A DNA stretch of 64,000 bases, taken from Straminergon stramineum. Its lineage: Eukaryota; Streptophyta; Bryopsida; Hypnales; Calliergonaceae. Positions 60,381 through 64,000 of the stretch are shown here, one piece after another; the stretch's first letter is position 1, and each line of letters opens with the position of its first letter. The notes under the pieces were generated by a model. That model was not told where the DNA came from and did not search any database. It worked only from the letters and a program-made list of their open reading frames with translations. Location: NCBI GenBank assembly GCA_963920665.1, contig OY987269.1, forward strand, positions 13,704,501-13,768,500, read 5' to 3'. A program made the position numbers and the translations under genes.

Positions 60381-61483
60381 ACCAATTGTGGATCTTCAAA
60401 TTTAGTACATTCAAGCAACTAATATAGGGTACCTATCCTTTCATGTTGTAGAATATTAGTTTTGAACTTGAAATATGTTATCACAACAAACAAGCAATGA
60501 TGCAAGTTCAAAAGGTTGGAACTTTTTTAATGAACACAAAAGCAATGTCAAAGGAGAAATTTGAACCAAACCAACAAATATCTAAGACTTTCTTAATATT
60601 CTTATATTATTGGATTAGTTATCATTTCAATTGAGTTGTTCCTTGTATTTTTACTTAAATTGGTTAATTTTTTATATCACAAAAATGGTAATTTGACTAC
60701 TATTGTCATTTTGAATTGGCTATTTAGAAAATCAATCGACTCATCTAATACTACTTGTCATTTGTCAATTTTTATTGCATTGTACATAATCAACTTGTCT
60801 TTTGACTAGGATTATGTATAATCAACTTATATAGTTATATTATCCCTTCAAGTCCCTAAAAGACTAAGTGTTCAAATTTTGAACAATGGATGAACACAAA
60901 TATGTTCCAAGCACAAAAGTCATGATTTTTGTATCTAATTGATTATTCATAAATTCCTTAATCTTTCTTGTAATATTTATAAATCTAGATTTTCAAGACT
61001 TTGTTGTGCAAATATTTTATAGTTCAAAGAATTAAGAATACATATCTATTTCACCTCAAATGTAACTATTTTAGTTCAAAAAAAGAACCTTCAAAACAAG
61101 CTTGAATAATTTAGTATAAAAATAATTGATAAAAAATTGAAATAATTCAAAATTAACATTTGAACTTAATTTTAAAAATTACTCCGTATTGTGAAAAAAT
61201 AGTAGTATTCAATTGACAACAAAATTGAAAGGATTTTTAATAATAAATATTATTTAGGATAGTGGTAGATCCAATGGTTGATATGATATATGAACAATGT
61301 CAGACAATTTTATTTAAAATCCACCTTTGAATAATTATTTTTAGTTGCATTCTATAATACATCTTCTTCATTATAGAAATGTGGACTATCCCTCTTCCCT
61401 AACATTAGAGGAAATCTGGCCCCTTTGCAAGGCCATTTGACAAAATGAGAAATGTACAATTACAAAAGAAAAAAATAGAAAAA

Positions 61484-62073
61484 TTAATCCCTAAAGTCTC
61501 ATTGTCACTAAAGGGGACAAAATCGACCTCAAGCAAGTTCCTATGAGTTCAATTTTTGATAAAACTTTTGTATAACTTTTCATAAGATAACTTTCTTAAT
61601 TTATTAGCTTTCTAAGAATATATTTTTTTATTTCAATCAGTGCCCAAGAACAAAAGTTACGCCACAATAACCTCAAAATGGAGGATACAAGGCAGTAAAA
61701 TAAATCCTCAAAAAATTGAAACGAAATTTTTTATATATTTTTTTCTCATAGATTATATTTTTTCTAAATAAAAAGCTTTGATTCATTCCATTTGAAATAG
61801 TGATGTGAAAGTAATGGAGCTTCTTGTTTTGTAGACAATCTAAGCATCTTCAAGAAAAATAACTTTTTCTTTCCCTTTGAATGCTAATATCTTTCAATTT
61901 GTACAATCCAACATCATGAAATTTTTACCACATAATTTGAGACAAGTGTAGTTCAAGATCCTACAATTACATTCTGAAAAACATTTTTTAATTTATTTCT
62001 TGGGTAAATGCAACAAAAATGGGAGTTTTCAATGTTTTTTCACAGAAAATGGCCCCAGGACTTCAAGGATTAA
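61484..62073. mobile_element. TTAA-type element (family 5)
   Basis: TTAATCCCTAAAGTCTCATT on the left; TTAATCCTTGAAGTCCTGGG read in from the right. The interior (aagaacaaaagttacgcc, gattcattccatttg) matches 20250-21179. 590 bp. Confidence 0.7.
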
Positions 62074-62451
62074 TAAAATAATAATAAAAATTGGCCCATG
62101 TGATTGCTTGGTGTGCCACACAAGACAGGGGACTAAAAAAATTTCAGAACAAAATTTTCTTTTAAACTTTTTTTTCCCTTGGATTTGCACATCAACTAAA
62201 AGTGAAAAAGTCAAATAACCCTCCACAAGGAACAAGACTTTCCTAATGGGAAGAAGAAAGTTTTCCAATGAAAAAAATATATATCAAGAGTACATATGCC
62301 GACACAAATTACAAATTTTGATACGATGTGCTTATCATGGTGAATGATGATTTTGAAGTACTGCATATTACATGTGGGTATAACCATGATGTTATTCAAT
62401 AGTAGAGCTCTAGAGTTAGGGGTTCATTTAAGTAAATTTGGTAAAATGTTA

Positions 62452-62870
62452 TTAACCCTCAAAGGATAAGCCTATTATTATTTTTATGAGCTTGATTTAG
62501 CAAGTACCTATGATTTTGATTTTTGTATTTATATTTCAAAGATGTGACTACTTGTCTTCCATAAGTTGTAAAAATTTCACAATTTTTTTATAAAAGATTC
62601 AAAATTACCATGAATTTCTGAATAAAAAGTGAAACAATTCATGTCAAGTGCAATTGGTGTTCAAAAAATTTCAAAACATCTCTATAAGTTTATATTTAAG
62701 TGTGGAACATCATGGTACATATTTATTTTATTGTGCCATTTTAAAATTAGAAATCAACACTCTATAGTTGTAAATTATTTTTTCCAAGTTTTTGGTCAAA
62801 TGTTCAAAAAATGATCTATAATTCAAGTAGAATTATTAATGAATAGACAAAAAATATCAATGAAAAACTA
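62452..62870. mobile_element. Partial TTAA-type element related to 45377-46104
   Basis: Left end TTAACCCTCAAAGGATAAGC after gtaaaatgtta; the corresponding site in the first copy reads gtagaatgttat, TTAA (46708-46711), gttggccc without an insert. The interior matches 45377-46104. The right terminus could not be located, so the end given is approximate. Confidence 0.5.
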
Positions 62871-63122
62871 ATGCTTTTGAGGCTCCAATATTTGTGTGAA
62901 AATTTTCATTGCCAAGTTCTATCAACTCCAAAACAGGGCCCAAAACCTTTAGTTGGGCGTCATCGTTAGCATGGAGGGTAGCAGAGCCAGAGTTTATTGA
63001 ATATAAACAAAAGTTCACTAGTACAAAACAACTTTACAATTGGTGGGGATATTCACTCTAAGATATTGGAAATATCAAATGGACTTTTTCAAATCAATTG
63101 AAAGGTCTTATGGTTGAATTCA

Positions 63123-63352
63123 TTAACCCTTGAACATTGGGTTGGTGACTGTGGAAATTAGGCATTTGGGAATAACGTGACATCATCTACTTTAAATAAA
63201 TAAAAAATAATCATTGGAAGTCAAACTATTGTAGAAGATCTCCCACTTCCACCCCTAATTCCGAGGATGAATAGTTGCAATTCTATCCTACAAAGGAGAA
63301 TTCCTTGACGTTCATTGGACAAAAAATGTCTGCCACATAATTTAGGGGTTAA
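63123..63352 (+). mobile_element. 230-bp TTAA-type MITE (family 1)
   Basis: TTAACCCTTGAACATTGGG on the left and cataatttaggggTTAA on the right. Interior (ggtgactgtgg, catctacttta, cattggaagtca, gaggatgaa) matches 2720-3272 and the 229-bp copies at 45152 and 46406. Confidence 0.8.
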
Positions 63353-63551
63353 TAAATAAATATAGATGAAGATTTCAACCTTCCTTGAAGGAAAAATATT
63401 TTGAAGCAATTAGAAGCCTCTAAACATGAAAGAATTTTGAAGGCTAATAATTTTCTTAAAGAATGGGATTATTATTTTTCTTTTGAATTTAAAAATAATC
63501 ATTTCAATATTAAAATTTTAAATTTCACAATTGTAGATCAAAACTTTGAAG

Positions 63552-64000
63552 TTAACCCCTAAACATCCAGATTCATCTCCAAAATTGACAACTTGAGAGA
63601 AATCATTATAAAGTGCTATTTGGAAGCATATTTTGGAATTGGTATAGAAATAAAAGTTATAGATTTTGATTTGTAGATTCCATCTATATGGTTAGATTCA
63701 CCAATTCTATCACCAATTTTTTTCTATAAATTTTGAAAGAGAAATTCCAAAATTCCTTCTAAATTCAATCATTACAAGCAAAACATTATCATTTTTTGAG
63801 TAAAATTGGTTGGAATGGATTTGAAATGAGTTTCTCTCCAAATGGTGATTTTTTGAATTTCTTTTGTTCTTCCTATCTATGATCTCATTTTGGCAAATCC
63901 AATTTTGAACTAGAGTCAATGCAATTTGACCACTTGACATACTTGCACATTGGTAATTTTAGAAAAATATTTACTCCAATAACACCAAATCCAACCCTTA
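63552..64000. mobile_element. TTAA-type element (family 4), cut by the window end
   Basis: Begins TTAACCCCTAAACATCCAG and continues gattcatctccaaaattgac, agaaatcattataaagtgct, matching the reverse of 35003-35186 but much longer. Its right end lies beyond the window. Confidence 0.6.

Larger units (their letters stand above)
58280..61300. repeat. Direct segmental duplication R, copy 2
   Basis: Partner of 32254-34790; see the shared runs listed there. It contains the elements at 58627 and 59473, which are absent from the partner or not recognisable in it. Confidence 0.85.

Noticed and set aside
1..64000. tRNA, rRNA, CRISPR arrays, bacterial-style operons
   Set aside because: No tRNA cloverleaf, rRNA sequence or regularly spaced repeats were seen; the gene structure is eukaryotic.

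Overview
This is nuclear DNA of a land plant. The window is AT-rich, its genes are split by spliceosomal introns, it is poor in genes, and it is full of short DNA transposons. The protein families (plant U2AF large subunit, a DUF641/GIL1-type protein, a plant TKL kinase) fit a plant. Wide intergenic space and many decayed repeats suggest a large genome, perhaps a gymnosperm or other non-flowering lineage, but I cannot fix the species.

Layout. 1-10.7 kb: almost gene-free, with one unrecognised ORF (1814-2227), two transposon-like elements and a dispersed repeat pair. 10.70-18.29 kb (+): a complete 18-exon U2AF large-subunit (U2AF65) splicing-factor gene; I could join every exon in frame to give 599 aa. 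18.3-36.6 kb: transposon-rich intergenic DNA and large direct duplications. 36.9-39.9 kb (-): an intact, spliced DUF641 (GIL1/IRK-interacting-like) gene. 40.2-41.9 kb (-): an intact single-exon TKL protein kinase. 43.4-45.1 kb: a less AT-rich block of unclear role. 47.5-61.3 kb: a second copy of the same neighbourhood in which the DUF641 gene is a pseudogene and the kinase has lost its N-terminal region and core. A third relic (31.8-32.2 kb) keeps only the last DUF641 exon.

Main discovery. At least 18 segments (about 11 kb, roughly a sixth of the window) start with TTAA followed by a CCC-rich terminus and end with the complementary terminus followed by TTAA. They run from about 115 bp to 1.7 kb, fall into several sequence families, are sometimes nested, and carry no transposase ORF. 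Because the window contains paralogous duplications, several can be compared with an empty site inside the same window. The clearest are 59473-60380 against TTAA at 32913 and 33562-34520 against TTAA at 61032. This indicates insertion with TTAA target duplication, as in piggyBac, which is not a usual plant superfamily to my knowledge.

Other mobile DNA: a near-perfect CACTA-type hairpin with a 3-bp duplication, a TA-flanked mariner-like MITE, two elements with GCTAGCATGTGAG-like ends, a 10-bp-TSD (Mutator-like) insertion, a LINE-tail insertion with an 11-bp duplication, a possible tRNA-derived SINE and a Ty3-like RNase H remnant. All boundaries were read by eye; family names rest on motif recognition, not on database searches.
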